From positions 1 through 33,756 of the IMG/VR virus record IMGVR_UViG_3300032401_000043: 33,756 nucleotides of DNA. One strand, written 5' to 3'. Shown piece by piece: positions 5,493-11,832 of the stretch. Source of the DNA: a virus. The position numbers were made by a program, and so were the translations under genes. Every line of letters starts with the position of its first letter. Positions within the stretch are counted from its first letter, which is position 1. The notes beneath the pieces were generated by a model. That model had not been told where the DNA came from. It did not search any database and saw only the letters and a program-made list of their open reading frames with translations.

Positions 5493-5596
5493 AGTCAGGT
5501 GGCGGAATGGTAGACGCTAAAATAATGGGTGGATAGCGTGCCATTGGGGAAGAACCAAGAAAGTTACGCATACAGGTTCGAATCCTGTCCTGACTA
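5493..5596 (+). ncRNA. tRNA-like element B
   Basis: Same acceptor (AGTCAGG/CCTGACT) and T-arm (ACAGG/CCTGT, TTCGAAT) as element A, with D-arm GCG-GAATGGTAGA-CGC like a Leu tRNA. The 54-base core forms AATGG/CCATT and TTGG-GGAAGAA-CCAA hairpins, with no convincing anticodon loop. Confidence 0.6.
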
Positions 5597-5850
5597 CGCG
5601 TGGTTTCCGTGTTCGGAAATAAACAAAAAGAGGGTTGTACCCGCCTAATATGATCCCGTATGATGAGAAGTGGTGTCACTACCACAGGGACCTGATCCGA
5701 TTACTTGAACCTAAGTCGGTTGGTTGGTGTACCAGTAACAGGAGTAAGTTAACACACAAGTTCTAACCTCCCACGTAAGTGGGTTGCCGCTGAAGCCTCA
5801 AGACGCTATTCGGTATTAGGGACAGTCAGAAATGATTGGGCGAATTTTTT
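5597..5850 (+). ncRNA. Structured noncoding tail with terminator
   Basis: No gene. Hairpins TTTCCG-TGTT-CGGAAA (near 5605), GTGGT/ACCAC (near 5671) and CCCAC-GTAA-GTGGG (near 5769, a GNRA loop). It ends with ATTCG/CGAAT enclosing CAGTC/GATTG and a long T-run at 5845, a likely terminator for the whole array. Confidence 0.5.
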
Positions 5851-5880
5851 TTTAAAATTTTAACACTTTACAAAAGAGTG

Positions 5881-5890
5881 GATATTTATA
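5881..5890 (+). promoter_or_regulatory. Late-type promoter element GATATTTATA
   Basis: Recurring ATATTTATA element 14 bases before the ATG at 5905. Confidence 0.55.
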
Positions 5891-5904
5891 ATTAAAATAA
5901 CATT

Positions 5905-6201
5905 ATGAAAAAAATTATAAAACTTACAGAATCAGATTTATCACGTATTGTTAAACGTGTAATTAAAGAAGAAGATGAAATGGAAGGTAGAAGTATGTCC
6001 ATTACGGTAGAAGATGTGTTTAAGGAGGTTAGGAACGCTCTTCACGAACTTGGTATGTATGATGATGCATCTATGGGAGAAAAGGCAATGAATTTGGCTA
6101 AAATGATTATGAGTAACATGCAAGATGACTTGTCTTACGTTACTGAAAATTATGAGGATCAACTTTATGAGATTCTTGGTGATGAAGAAGAAGAATATTA
6201 A
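5905..6201 (+). CDS. Small acidic putative virion protein with KLTESDLxRIVKRVIKE tag
   Basis: 98 residues. The N-terminus (KIIKLTESDLSRIVKRVIKEE after the start) is a conserved opening that recurs at 21206 and, in part, at 30535; such openings are common in proteins of Bacteroidetes phages. The tag ends in I-K-E, matching the [L/I]-x-E cleavage pattern of T4 prohead protease. The rest is acidic and helical and ends in DEEEEY. It has its own late-type promoter and no neighbours in the same unit. I infer packaging into the head; no enzymatic function is visible. Confidence 0.7.
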   Translation: MKKIIKLTESDLSRIVKRVIKEEDEMEGRSMSITVEDVFKEVRNALHELGMYDDASMGEKAMNLAKMIMSNMQDDLSYVTENYEDQLYEILGDEEEEY

Positions 6202-6230
6202 ATAAAACTTGACACTTTACAAAAGTTTCA

Positions 6231-6240
6231 TATATTTATA
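6231..6240 (+). promoter_or_regulatory. Promoter with TTGACA and TATATTTATA
   Basis: TTGACA near 6210 and TATATTTATA at 6231-6240. It mixes a host-like upstream box with the late-type element and precedes the second leader-like unit. Confidence 0.5.
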
Positions 6241-6261
6241 ACAAAACAAATAAAAACGCAA

Positions 6262-6336
6262 ATGAAAAATTTACATATCATAACATTATTGGGGGCTGAT
6301 TTAGAAGCTGGTGATATTACTATGGTGATGGTGTGA
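6262..6336 (+). CDS. Possible leader peptide (24 aa)
   Basis: ATG to TGA, beginning MKNLHIITLLGADLEAGDI and ending TMVMV. Placed as at 301: promoter, short ORF, intrinsic terminator (6363), boxA (6392), then a tRNA gene. Unlike the first leader I find only a weak alternative pairing with the terminator, so attenuation is less certain. Alternatively the short frame is incidental to a regulated terminator. Confidence 0.4.
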   Translation: MKNLHIITLLGADLEAGDITMVMV

Positions 6337-6362
6337 TAAATTAATACATAATATTTTTTAAG

Positions 6363-6391
6363 ACCCATTTCCAAAAGAGATGGGTTTTTTT
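6363..6391 (+). terminator. Intrinsic terminator ahead of second tRNA cluster
   Basis: Stem ACCCAT/ATGGGT with a T7 run. It lies between the short leader ORF and a boxA site, the same order as at 447-519. Confidence 0.8.
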
Positions 6392-6400
6392 GTTCTTTGA
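6392..6400 (+). promoter_or_regulatory. boxA-like antitermination site
   Basis: GTTCTTTGA inside GTTCTTTGACATATTGGTAA, identical over 20 bases to the site at 511. It lies directly after a terminator and 22 bases before tRNA-Leu. Confidence 0.65.
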
Positions 6401-6421
6401 CATATTGGTAATGATAGTAAT

Positions 6422-6501
6422 ACCCGGGTGGTGAAATTGGTATACACGCTGTGTTTAAGCCGCAGTTCTTCGGAATGAGGGTTCGACTCCCTCCTCGGGT
6501 A
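6422..6501 (+). tRNA. tRNA-Leu (TAA)
   Basis: Acceptor ACCCGGG/CTCGGGT, D-arm of Leu type (GGTGAAATTGGTATACACG), anticodon stem CTGTG/CGCAG around TTTAAGC (anticodon TAA), variable arm with TTC-TTC-GGAA, T-arm GAGGG/CCCTC with TTCGACT, discriminator A. Confidence 0.93.
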
Positions 6502-6521
6502 CAAAAAAAAATGAAAAAAGA

Positions 6522-6553
6522 TTTGGCAGATCAAAATAGATTACATATCTTTG
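6522..6553 (+). promoter_or_regulatory. Host-type promoter, copy 1 of a repeated cassette
   Basis: TTTG at 6522-6525 and TATCTTTG at 6546-6553, 20 bases apart. The surrounding sequence (AAAAGATTTGGCAGATCAA) is nearly repeated at 6791 and 9917. Confidence 0.75.
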
Positions 6554-6556
6554 TAA

Positions 6557-6760
6557 TGTTAGGTTAAAGAAATGGTTTTGTGACTTTCCATATAAAAAGT
6601 TATCCCTCAATCTTTAGGGGTTGGGGGGATGATTGAAAAAGAGGGATGTACTCCCAAATACGTCGAAAGATGGTAATCATAGGTTCCCCTGTAAGTACCT
6701 AACAGGCGTAGTGCATTTGGCGATACTAATGTGACTGAGGTGGGGTTACCCACCTCTTTT
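6557..6760 (+). ncRNA. Independent small RNA of about 200 bases
   Basis: Bounded by a strong host-type promoter and a strong terminator (6737-6760), with no gene between. Hairpin ATCCCTC-AATC with GATT-G-AAAAA-GAGGGAT near 6601-6647, then CCTGT/ACAGG near 6699. Looks like a self-contained regulatory RNA. 6S-like size, but I cannot show the 6S central bubble. Function unknown. Confidence 0.55.
6737..6760 (+). terminator. Intrinsic terminator of the small RNA
   Basis: Perfect eight-base stem GAGGTGGG/CCCACCTC with a four-base loop and T4 run. Confidence 0.85.
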
Positions 6761-6790
6761 ATTTATAACACAAAAATAAATGAAAAAAGA

Positions 6791-6822
6791 TTTGGCAGAT
6801 CAATAAAGATTATATATCTTTG
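6791..6822 (+). promoter_or_regulatory. Host-type promoter, copy 2 of a repeated cassette
   Basis: TTTG at 6791-6794 and TATCTTTG at 6815-6822. Nearly identical to the promoter at 9917 over more than 35 bases. Confidence 0.75.
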
Positions 6823-6826
6823 TAAG

Positions 6827-7005
6827 ACAAATAAGGTATGTGAGATATAAGAAACGGGAAACTCGTAAAGTTTATTAACCTGTTAACACAAGATAGTGAA
6901 ACGAGAGTGTGTGTTAACTATGGATCGCAAAACTTAAAATATCAATTAATATGTGTGGGTGCGAATCCTACCGAACAGGAAAGGTGGTTGATATTAATTG
7001 TTTTT
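6827..7005 (+). ncRNA. Structured RNA leading into tRNA-like element C
   Basis: Starts at a host-type promoter and contains GTTAACAC/GTGTTAAC and a ten-base CAATTAATAT/ATATTAATTG stem that closes a 38-base loop just before element C. It shares a CAAAACTTAA block with the starts of the noncoding regions at 10068 and 11539. No gene seen. Confidence 0.5.
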
Positions 7006-7060
7006 AGTTAGGTGGAGGGTTATAGGTGCTCCCGGACAGGTTCGAGTCCTGTCCTGACTA
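7006..7060 (+). ncRNA. tRNA-like element C, no anticodon arm
   Basis: Only 55 bases: acceptor AGTTAGG/CCTGACT, D-arm GGAG/CTCC with an 11-base loop, three-base linker, T-arm ACAGG/CCTGT with TTCGAGT, discriminator A. There is no room for an anticodon arm, so it cannot decode. It has the shape of a tmRNA tRNA-like domain or a decoy. Confidence 0.6.
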
Positions 7061-7067
7061 CTAATAT

Positions 7068-7138
7068 TGCGTTATGGTGTATTTGGTTGCATAATGGGCT
7101 CATAACCCAAAGGAGTGGTTCGAATCCACGCTACGCAA
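7068..7138 (+). tRNA. tRNA-Met (CAT), initiator-like
   Basis: Anticodon stem TGGG/CCCA around CTCATAA. Three stacked G-C pairs are the initiator mark. T-arm GTGG/CCAC with TTCGAAT, 3' end CGCAA as in bacterial fMet tRNAs. The acceptor has two mismatches at its base, and the first pair is T-A rather than the usual C-A mismatch. Confidence 0.78.
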
Positions 7139-7356
7139 CTGGAGTGAATCAGTAGAGTTCAACTTGAGAATGAGGTAACATACACTTAAAATATGCGTTA
7201 CAATGTATCAAGTCGTTTATTCAGTTTTGAGCGTTAAAAACTGGCGTTTTGTGGAGATAGTTTAATGTAAAAAACTTACACCCGTGATGTTAGTGGGTTT
7301 GACCACCCCTTTCCCGTTAATAACCGTGGCAACTGAACCTAAAGGTTGTCACAACT
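7139..7356 (+). other. Noncoding structured spacer
   Basis: No gene. Hairpins GTAAC/GTTAC (near 7175-7203) and CAGTTTT/AAAACTG (near 7220-7242). A stretch from about 7252 to 7317 resembles a worn tRNA (D-arm-like GTTTAATG to AAAC, T-arm-like GTGG/CCAC), but its anticodon loop lacks U33. Confidence 0.4.
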
Positions 7357-7430
7357 GCGGGTGTAGCTCAATTGATTAGAGCACTAGCCTTCCAAGCTGG
7401 GGGTTGTGGGTTTGAGTCCCACCGCCCGCT
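7357..7430 (+). tRNA. tRNA-Gly (TCC)
   Basis: Acceptor GCGGGTG/CGCCCGC, D-arm GCTCAATTGATTAGAGC, anticodon stem CTAGC/GCTGG around CTTCCAA (anticodon TCC), T-arm GTGGG/CCCAC with TTTGAGT, discriminator T. Confidence 0.94.
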
Positions 7431-7435
7431 CAATA

Positions 7436-7534
7436 GATAGGATAAACGTGCAGTAATGTATGGATTACGCCTTTATGGGTTAATCACCCATTGATGATCG
7501 GATATAGATGGGAGGTTCCGGTTAAGTCCTATCG
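7436..7534 (+). ncRNA. tRNA-like element with AAT in anticodon position
   Basis: Perfect acceptor-like stem GATAGGA/TCCTATC, a hairpin GTAAT/ATTAC in the D-arm position and a perfect ATGGG/CCCAT stem with seven-base loop TTAATCA. The T-arm is not canonical. AAT would mean Ile, but this anticodon is not used by bacteria, so it is more likely a decayed or repurposed tRNA. Confidence 0.4.
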
Positions 7535-7544
7535 ACGTTATTAT

Positions 7545-7619
7545 GGGGGTGTAGCTCAATTGGTTGAGCGGCTCGTTTGCAACGAGAGGGTTATGTGGGT
7601 TCAAGTCCCACCACTTCCA
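7545..7619 (+). tRNA. tRNA-Ala (TGC)
   Basis: Acceptor GGGGGTG/CACTTCC, D-arm GCTCAATTGGTTGAGC, anticodon stem CTCG/CGAG around TTTGCAA (anticodon TGC), T-arm GTGGG/CCCAC with TTCAAGT, discriminator A. The usual G3-U70 Ala mark fits (G3 opposite T). Confidence 0.93.
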
Positions 7620-7671
7620 CTTCGTTATTTACTTTTTCCACAAATTATGGTATTTATATATAAAAAGGTAT

Positions 7672-8454
7672 ATGAAAACTTGTAAAAATTGTGGTAAAGA
7701 AATTAAAGAAAAAAACACTTATTGTTCTTTGACTTGTAGAAATGTTTATGTAAACAAAAATTTAAGGGATTATAGTAAAATTGGGAAAAGTTTAAAAAAA
7801 AATTCAATAGAAAAATATTTACAAAACCCTAAAAAATGTAAAAAATGTGAAAATTTTATAGATTATGATAATAGAATTAATTTATATTGTTCTAAGGATT
7901 GTAGTAAAACAACAATCAACCAAACTAATAGAGAGGGTCTTAAATATAAAATGTCAGATCAAGGTAGGGAGAATATAATAGAATCAAATTTAAGTAGATT
8001 AGGTGATGAATATATACATTATATGGAAAACCCAAATAGGTGTATTCATTGCGAATTGGTGTTGGTATTTAAAAAACGTAAGAATAAATACTGTACAAAT
8101 GATTGTAGAAGAAAAAATGAACGAGAATTAATGACGGAATACCATAAATATAAAATAGATTGTAAATTTAACTTTAACTTATCTAAATTCCCTTTGGAAT
8201 TTGAATTTACTTTAATAGAAAAATATGGTTGGTATAAACCTAAAAATAGGGGGGATAATTTAGGGGGTGTTAGTCGTGACCATATTTATTCGGTAAATGA
8301 GGGGTTTAAAAATAATGTTAATCCCAAAATTATTTCTCATCCAGCCAATTGTAGGTTAATGATTCATACGGATAACATATCTAAAAATAAAAAATCCGAC
8401 ATTTTAATGGAGGATCTTTTGAAAAAAATTGAGGATTGGAATAAAAAATATTAA
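7672..8454 (+). CDS. HNH homing endonuclease with three zinc-finger repeats
   Basis: 260 residues. Three Cys4 knuckles come first: CKNCGKEI with YCSLTC, CKKCENFI with YCSKDC, and CIHCELVL with YCTNDC. The C-terminal nuclease core is SRDHIYSVNEGF, NVNPKIISHPANCRLM and HTDNISKNKKSD, where DH, N and H are the catalytic pattern. The start at 7672 is chosen because upstream in-frame ATGs lie within tRNA-Ala. A TATTTATATA element lies 12 bases before it. Third HNH of the tRNA island and the most diverged of the three. Likely a selfish nuclease sited after tRNA-Ala. Confidence 0.82.
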   Translation: MKTCKNCGKEIKEKNTYCSLTCRNVYVNKNLRDYSKIGKSLKKNSIEKYLQNPKKCKKCENFIDYDNRINLYCSKDCSKTTINQTNREGLKYKMSDQGRENIIESNLSRLGDEYIHYMENPNRCIHCELVLVFKKRKNKYCTNDCRRKNERELMTEYHKYKIDCKFNFNLSKFPLEFEFTLIEKYGWYKPKNRGDNLGGVSRDHIYSVNEGFKNNVNPKIISHPANCRLMIHTDNISKNKKSDILMEDLLKKIEDWNKKY

Positions 8455-8517
8455 TTTGATTATTTCAGTTAATATTATTAAGTTTATCTAACTAAAAAAG
8501 TAAAAAAAAAAGATGAA

Positions 8518-8733
8518 ATGGGAAAAGTTAAGTTAGGTATCTGGGGAGTTGTAATCCTCACATTTATCTACCTGTTGGTTATGAATGTATTTTTTGAATA
8601 CGTGATTAATAGGGAGGTGGATATAATTCTACAAGCGGGTGGGTCAGTTATAGCCTTGATGTACACCGTCTTTATGATAAGGTTAGTAGTAAATAAATTA
8701 TTTAACAAATTAAAAAAAGAAGAAAAAAAATGA
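8518..8733 (+). CDS. Small two-span membrane protein
   Basis: 71 residues with two hydrophobic segments (LGIWGVVILTFIYLLVMNVF and GGSVIALMYTVFMIRLVV) and a very basic tail (NKLFNKLKKEEKK). Its stop overlaps the start of the prohibitin-like gene (ATGA), so the two are coupled and probably act together in the membrane. No family recognised. Confidence 0.65.
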   Translation: MGKVKLGIWGVVILTFIYLLVMNVFFEYVINREVDIILQAGGSVIALMYTVFMIRLVVNKLFNKLKKEEKK

Positions 8734-9635
8734 TTAGTATTGGAATTTTAGTGATCTCGTTGATCGTAGGTGTGTTTATGTTTTTAAATAACGCAAAAAA
8801 TAATGTGGATATGCCGGTTTTAAAACCAGCTTTGGTTGTGGTAATGGGACTTTTAATTAGTTTTATCCAACCATATTCGTTGGAAAGAATTGATGCTGGT
8901 AACAAAGGTATTGTGGTTAATTTAAGTGGTGCTGAACGTGGTGTCGCAAAATACCAATACAAAACAGGTTGGGTTGTATATAATAGTTGGACAACACAGG
9001 TATTGGAGTTTCCGATCTTCCAACAACATATTGAGTATGATGATCAATCTGTAATTTTAAAGGGTGGATTTAGTGCAACGATCAAACCAACATTCAACTA
9101 CTCATTACGTGAGGATGCGATTGGTGATATGTTTGTAAACTTAAGACGACCAATTGTGGATGTTGAACAAGGGTGGTTGAAAAACGCAATTATTGGAGCA
9201 GTTAATGATGTTGCAAATACTTGGGAAGTTGATAGTATTTTTAATCACCGACAAGCGTTTGAATATGCGATTGTTGTTGAATGTAATGTAAGATTATCTA
9301 AATGGTTTAATGTTTCTCAATTGAGAACAAATATTACACCACCTGAAACCTTACAGGAGGCGATTATCGCAAAGACAAAGGCAATCCAACAAGCGGAAGC
9401 ATCAGAACAACAAGCAATTGCCGCAATCTCTGAGGGTAAACGTAAGGTGGCCGTGGCAAGAGCCGATTCTGCTGAAACTGTGATTAACGCAAATGCTTCG
9501 GCACTTGCAATTAAGATCAAACAAAGTCAATTAACTCCAATGTATATTGAGTTCTTAAAGGCCCAAAGCTGGGATGGGGTCCTTCCAACAACGGTTGCAG
9601 GTGGTTCAGGGTTGTTTTTAAACCTAAACAAATAA
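8730..9635 (+). CDS. Prohibitin / SPFH (Band 7) family membrane protein
   Basis: 301 residues. Two N-terminal hydrophobic stretches (residues 1-22 and about 30-50) anchor the protein. Then comes the Band 7 domain from about residue 58 (AGNKGIVVNLSGAERGV, YKTGWVVYNSWTTQVLEFPI, SVILKGGFSATIKPTFNYSL) and a C-terminal coiled coil rich in Ala, Glu and Gln (AIIAKTKAIQQAEASEQQAI, GKRKVAVARADSAE), the classic prohibitin layout and length. SPFH proteins form large rings or cages in membranes and guard proteases such as FtsH. In phage it may remodel or protect the host membrane. It sits between a coupled small membrane protein and a lipoprotein gene. Confidence 0.85.
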   Translation: MISIGILVISLIVGVFMFLNNAKNNVDMPVLKPALVVVMGLLISFIQPYSLERIDAGNKGIVVNLSGAERGVAKYQYKTGWVVYNSWTTQVLEFPIFQQHIEYDDQSVILKGGFSATIKPTFNYSLREDAIGDMFVNLRRPIVDVEQGWLKNAIIGAVNDVANTWEVDSIFNHRQAFEYAIVVECNVRLSKWFNVSQLRTNITPPETLQEAIIAKTKAIQQAEASEQQAIAAISEGKRKVAVARADSAETVINANASALAIKIKQSQLTPMYIEFLKAQSWDGVLPTTVAGGSGLFLNLNK

Positions 9636-9910
9636 TGAAAGGTAAATTAATTGGGGGGATGATCTTTATGATCACCCTCCTTTTATTGGGAAGTTGTAGT
9701 TGTCCTGACGAAGAGGTTATATATAAAAATAATTTCAAATATAAAGTAGGACAATTTGTACATCATAGGGTAAGTGAAGATAAAGTATTAATTATTGATA
9801 CTATGAGGTATTATGATTGTAGTTCCGATACTGATGTTGAGTTAATGTATAGAGGTATAAATTCAGCTGAAAATGAAAATGTTTACACAGAAATTGAATT
9901 AAAACCGTAA
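9635..9910 (+). CDS. Small lipoprotein, unknown
   Basis: 91 residues. Signal peptide MKGKLIGGMIFMITLLLLGS ends in a lipobox (LLGSC), so Cys21 should be lipidated and the protein anchored in a membrane. The mature part (SCPDEEVIYKNNFKYKVGQF to YTEIELKP) is small and probably beta-rich. The start overlaps the stop of the prohibitin-like gene (TAATG), giving a three-gene membrane operon. It could be a superinfection-exclusion lipoprotein, but nothing in the sequence proves that. Confidence 0.7.
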   Translation: MKGKLIGGMIFMITLLLLGSCSCPDEEVIYKNNFKYKVGQFVHHRVSEDKVLIIDTMRYYDCSSDTDVELMYRGINSAENENVYTEIELKP

Positions 9911-9916
9911 AAAAGA

Positions 9917-9948
9917 TTTGGTAGATCAATAAAGATTACATATCTTTG
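9917..9948 (+). promoter_or_regulatory. Host-type promoter, copy 3 of a repeated cassette
   Basis: TTTG at 9917-9920 and TATCTTTG at 9941-9948. Drives tRNA-Glu and the following structured RNA. Confidence 0.75.
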
Positions 9949-9994
9949 TAAGACAAACCAAGTATGGTGACGGTCAGGAGAGACTGACAAATTT

Positions 9995-10066
9995 GGCCCA
10001 TTCGTCTAAAAGTAAGGACATATGGTTTTCATCCATAAAATCTCGGAGCGTTACCGGGATGGGCTA
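9995..10066 (+). tRNA. tRNA-Glu (TTC)
   Basis: Acceptor GGCCCAT/ATGGGCT, D-stem GTCT/GGAC, anticodon stem TATGG/CCATA around TTTTCAT (anticodon TTC), T-arm CTCGG/CCGGG with the unusual loop AGCGTTA, discriminator A. A hairpin GTCAG/CTGAC lies just upstream. Confidence 0.88.
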
Positions 10067-10457
10067 CAAAACTTAAGATTAATTACCTTAAGAATGGTAG
10101 GTTATAAACTACCGATTGATTATAGTGTATGGTCGCACGACAGAACGAAGTAATTAACACTCGCATTAGCGGAGGGATGAAAGGGGATGTAAGAATATGG
10201 TTCGTATCCATTTTAATCAACAATGATAGTGGTTTTCCCCATTCAACGGATGTCGACAATCCAGAATGGATCAGGAATTCATCACCCCCTGAAAAGGACA
10301 GTGCCGAGGCCTCGTAAAACTACGATTATGCACTTAAGATTGGAGCGAGACGGGTACTCCATCACTATCAAAAAATTGTGTTGTTCCCTTGAGAACGGAA
10401 TAATTTAGAGTTATAAAGAAACTATACAACAACACAGAGGTTCTCAACCTCAAATTT
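10067..10457 (+). ncRNA. Structured noncoding RNA with kissing-loop module
   Basis: No credible gene. Long-range helix TGATAGTG (near 10231) with CACTATCA (near 10363) closes a domain. Local hairpins GGTAG/CTACC and GGAG/CTCC. The 3' end repeats the module of 4843-5232: GTGTTGT (10378-10384) with ACAACAC (10429-10435), TTCC/GGAA hairpin exposing TTGAGAA (10389-10395), GAGG/CCTC hairpin exposing TTCTCAA (10441-10447). It is followed six bases later by tRNA-like element D. Confidence 0.62.
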
Positions 10458-10570
10458 GGTCAGGTGAGCGGAATGGCATCGCACTCGGAGATCAATCCCG
10501 AGTATCTCTTTCGACAGAGGTTATCCAGGTGAATAATGGCACCACACAGGTTCGATTCCTGTCCTGACAA
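10458..10570 (+). ncRNA. tRNA-like element D
   Basis: Acceptor GTCAGG/CCTGAC, D-arm GCG/CGC, T-arm ACAGG/CCTGT with TTCGATT. The core closely matches element E: ACTCGG/CCGAGT with a nine-base loop, ATCTCT/AGAGGT, and GGTG-AATAATGG-CACC. Paired changes against E support these helices. The variable first loop (nine bases here, five in E) argues against a decoding anticodon. Confidence 0.65.
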
Positions 10571-10585
10571 CTAAAAATAAAAATT

Positions 10586-10786
10586 ATGGAAAAAAACGAC
10601 ATTAAAAAGTCACTATATAAAGAAAAACCTAACGCTCACATACAGTTTGTAAGAAAAGGGATTGTATATTATTATGCGGACTTAGAAGAAATGAAAGTTC
10701 ATTTTCAAGTACCTGTTGAGGATATGGGTGATGCTGATTTTTTACCAACTATGGAAGGTAAATTATTAATTAGATGGATTGTTTAA
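10586..10786 (+). CDS. Hypothetical protein (66 aa)
   Basis: Starts MEKNDIKKSLYKEKPNAHIQ, with an aromatic middle (GIVYYYADLEEMKVHFQVPV), ending LIRWIV. Soluble, mixed charge; no family recognised. It follows tRNA-like element D by 15 bases and is probably read from the same transcript. The next host-type promoter overlaps its 3' end. Confidence 0.6.
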   Translation: MEKNDIKKSLYKEKPNAHIQFVRKGIVYYYADLEEMKVHFQVPVEDMGDADFLPTMEGKLLIRWIV

Positions 10787-10809
10787 ATTAAAAAAAATTA
10801 CTATATTTG
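10779..10809 (+). promoter_or_regulatory. Host-type promoter (TTG / TATATTTG)
   Basis: TTG at 10779-10781, inside the end of the preceding gene, and TATATTTG at 10802-10809. It would start the 0.5 kb structured RNA that follows. Confidence 0.65.
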
Positions 10810-10812
10810 TAA

Positions 10813-11349
10813 GACAATTAGAGAGAACCGTGAGTCCGCGGATGGAAACAACTATAGGACGATCATACGTCATACTCTAATTAAGACCCCACGATTAACA
10901 GAAGTGTCCGACTGTTATGGTGTGTGATCCTGACTTGAAGGCTTCAAGGCTATGGGGGAGGCTACACAGGTTAGGTAAGGATTCCCCATTATGGATAGAG
11001 GGGGTAAGGGGTCTTAAGTGATCGTAATACAATCCACAAGTTGTGAGAACACTGAACAATCTTACAATATACACTCTTCTTCCGAGTGAGACTCACCACG
11101 TAACTTTGGGGGTATGGTGAAGATGTTCTGAGGGCAGCACTGAACGCCATATACGAAAGACTATGACTCACTTGATTAGGTTAGTAGGTATGGACGGAGT
11201 GTGAAAGTAGAAACCCCCGATGGATGGTTACTATGATCTCTAACTTAAGAGGTATAGTCGGGAGGGATATATTAGTTAAGGGAAACTATATAAAATCTAA
11301 GGTCAGTTCCGATGTAACCCCTATCGGTGTAAGTGTCTGACCTTTTTAT
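10813..11349 (+). ncRNA. Structured RNA of about 540 bases
   Basis: No credible gene in 560 bases. Nested helices are visible: AATTAGAG/CTCTAATT (10816-10823 with 10876-10883), TTAAGACCCC/GGGGTCTTAA (from about 10881 with about 11007-11016), hairpin CACTC/GAGTG near 11073-11089, and a 3' stem AAGGTCAG/CTGACCTT with CCGAT/ATCGG inside it (11299-11345), followed by T5. The order of end helix, multi-branched body and closing hairpin resembles the giant phage RNAs (ROOL or GOLLD). It runs into tRNA-like element F. Confidence 0.65.
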
Positions 11350-11490
11350 AGTTAGGTGACGGAATTGGCTAACGTGCTGGTCAGTACCCAAAAGAGTGTT
11401 GAATGGGGGAAACTGGTGGACATATCACAAACACGAGTGGTAGGAGATTATATCTTTAAATCCTTACAGGTTCGAACCCTGTCCTGACTA
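11350..11490 (+). ncRNA. tRNA-like element F
   Basis: Acceptor AGTTAGG/CCTGACT, D-arm ACG/CGT with GAATTGG, T-arm ACAGG/CCTGT with TTCGAAC, discriminator A. At 141 bases it is the longest member. The core holds a GTGTT/AACAC helix and an AGGA/TCCT hairpin and no anticodon arm. It follows the 0.5 kb structured RNA by a few bases. Confidence 0.6.
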
Positions 11491-11707
11491 CAAACGAGAA
11501 AAAGACACTCGTAGGGTTTTTAAGTATCCCTCTCAAAACTTAACGGAGCTGGTACTACCCCGTTAAAGGGTACTCGTTGGGAATAAGGAAGGAAGATCCT
11601 CCTCTCCCCCAAGTAAGGATTGACGTTTTCAAGGGGTAAGACCCGCAGGTTTTTGAAATAGTAAAAACCGAATTATCCACTTATAGTTGTCTCCTATAGG
11701 GATTTTT
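11491..11707 (+). other. Noncoding structured spacer
   Basis: No gene. Hairpins ACGAG/CTCGT, TACCC-CGTTAAA-GGGTA and GGTTTTT/AAAAACC. It contains the CAAAACTTAA block shared with 6930 and 10068. Confidence 0.45.
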
Positions 11708-11780
11708 GGTCCATAGGTCAAACGGTTAAGATGTTTCGTTGTCTGCGAAGTCGGAGTGGGTTCGACTCCCACATGGACCG
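11708..11780 (+). tRNA. tRNA-Asp (GTC)
   Basis: Perfect acceptor GGTCCAT/ATGGACC, anticodon stem TTTCG/CGAAG around TTGTCTG (anticodon GTC), T-arm GTGGG/CCCAC with TTCGACT, discriminator G as expected for Asp. Confidence 0.94.
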
Positions 11781-11832
11781 CAATAAGATCGTAAATCCAA
11801 GTAACCGCTTGGTAGGTTTTAGATCTTTAATA

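Noticed and set aside
10129-10408. Two short plus-strand frames in the region before element D
   Set aside because: They overlap each other and the long-range helix TGATAGTG/CACTATCA; no codon bias like the real genes.
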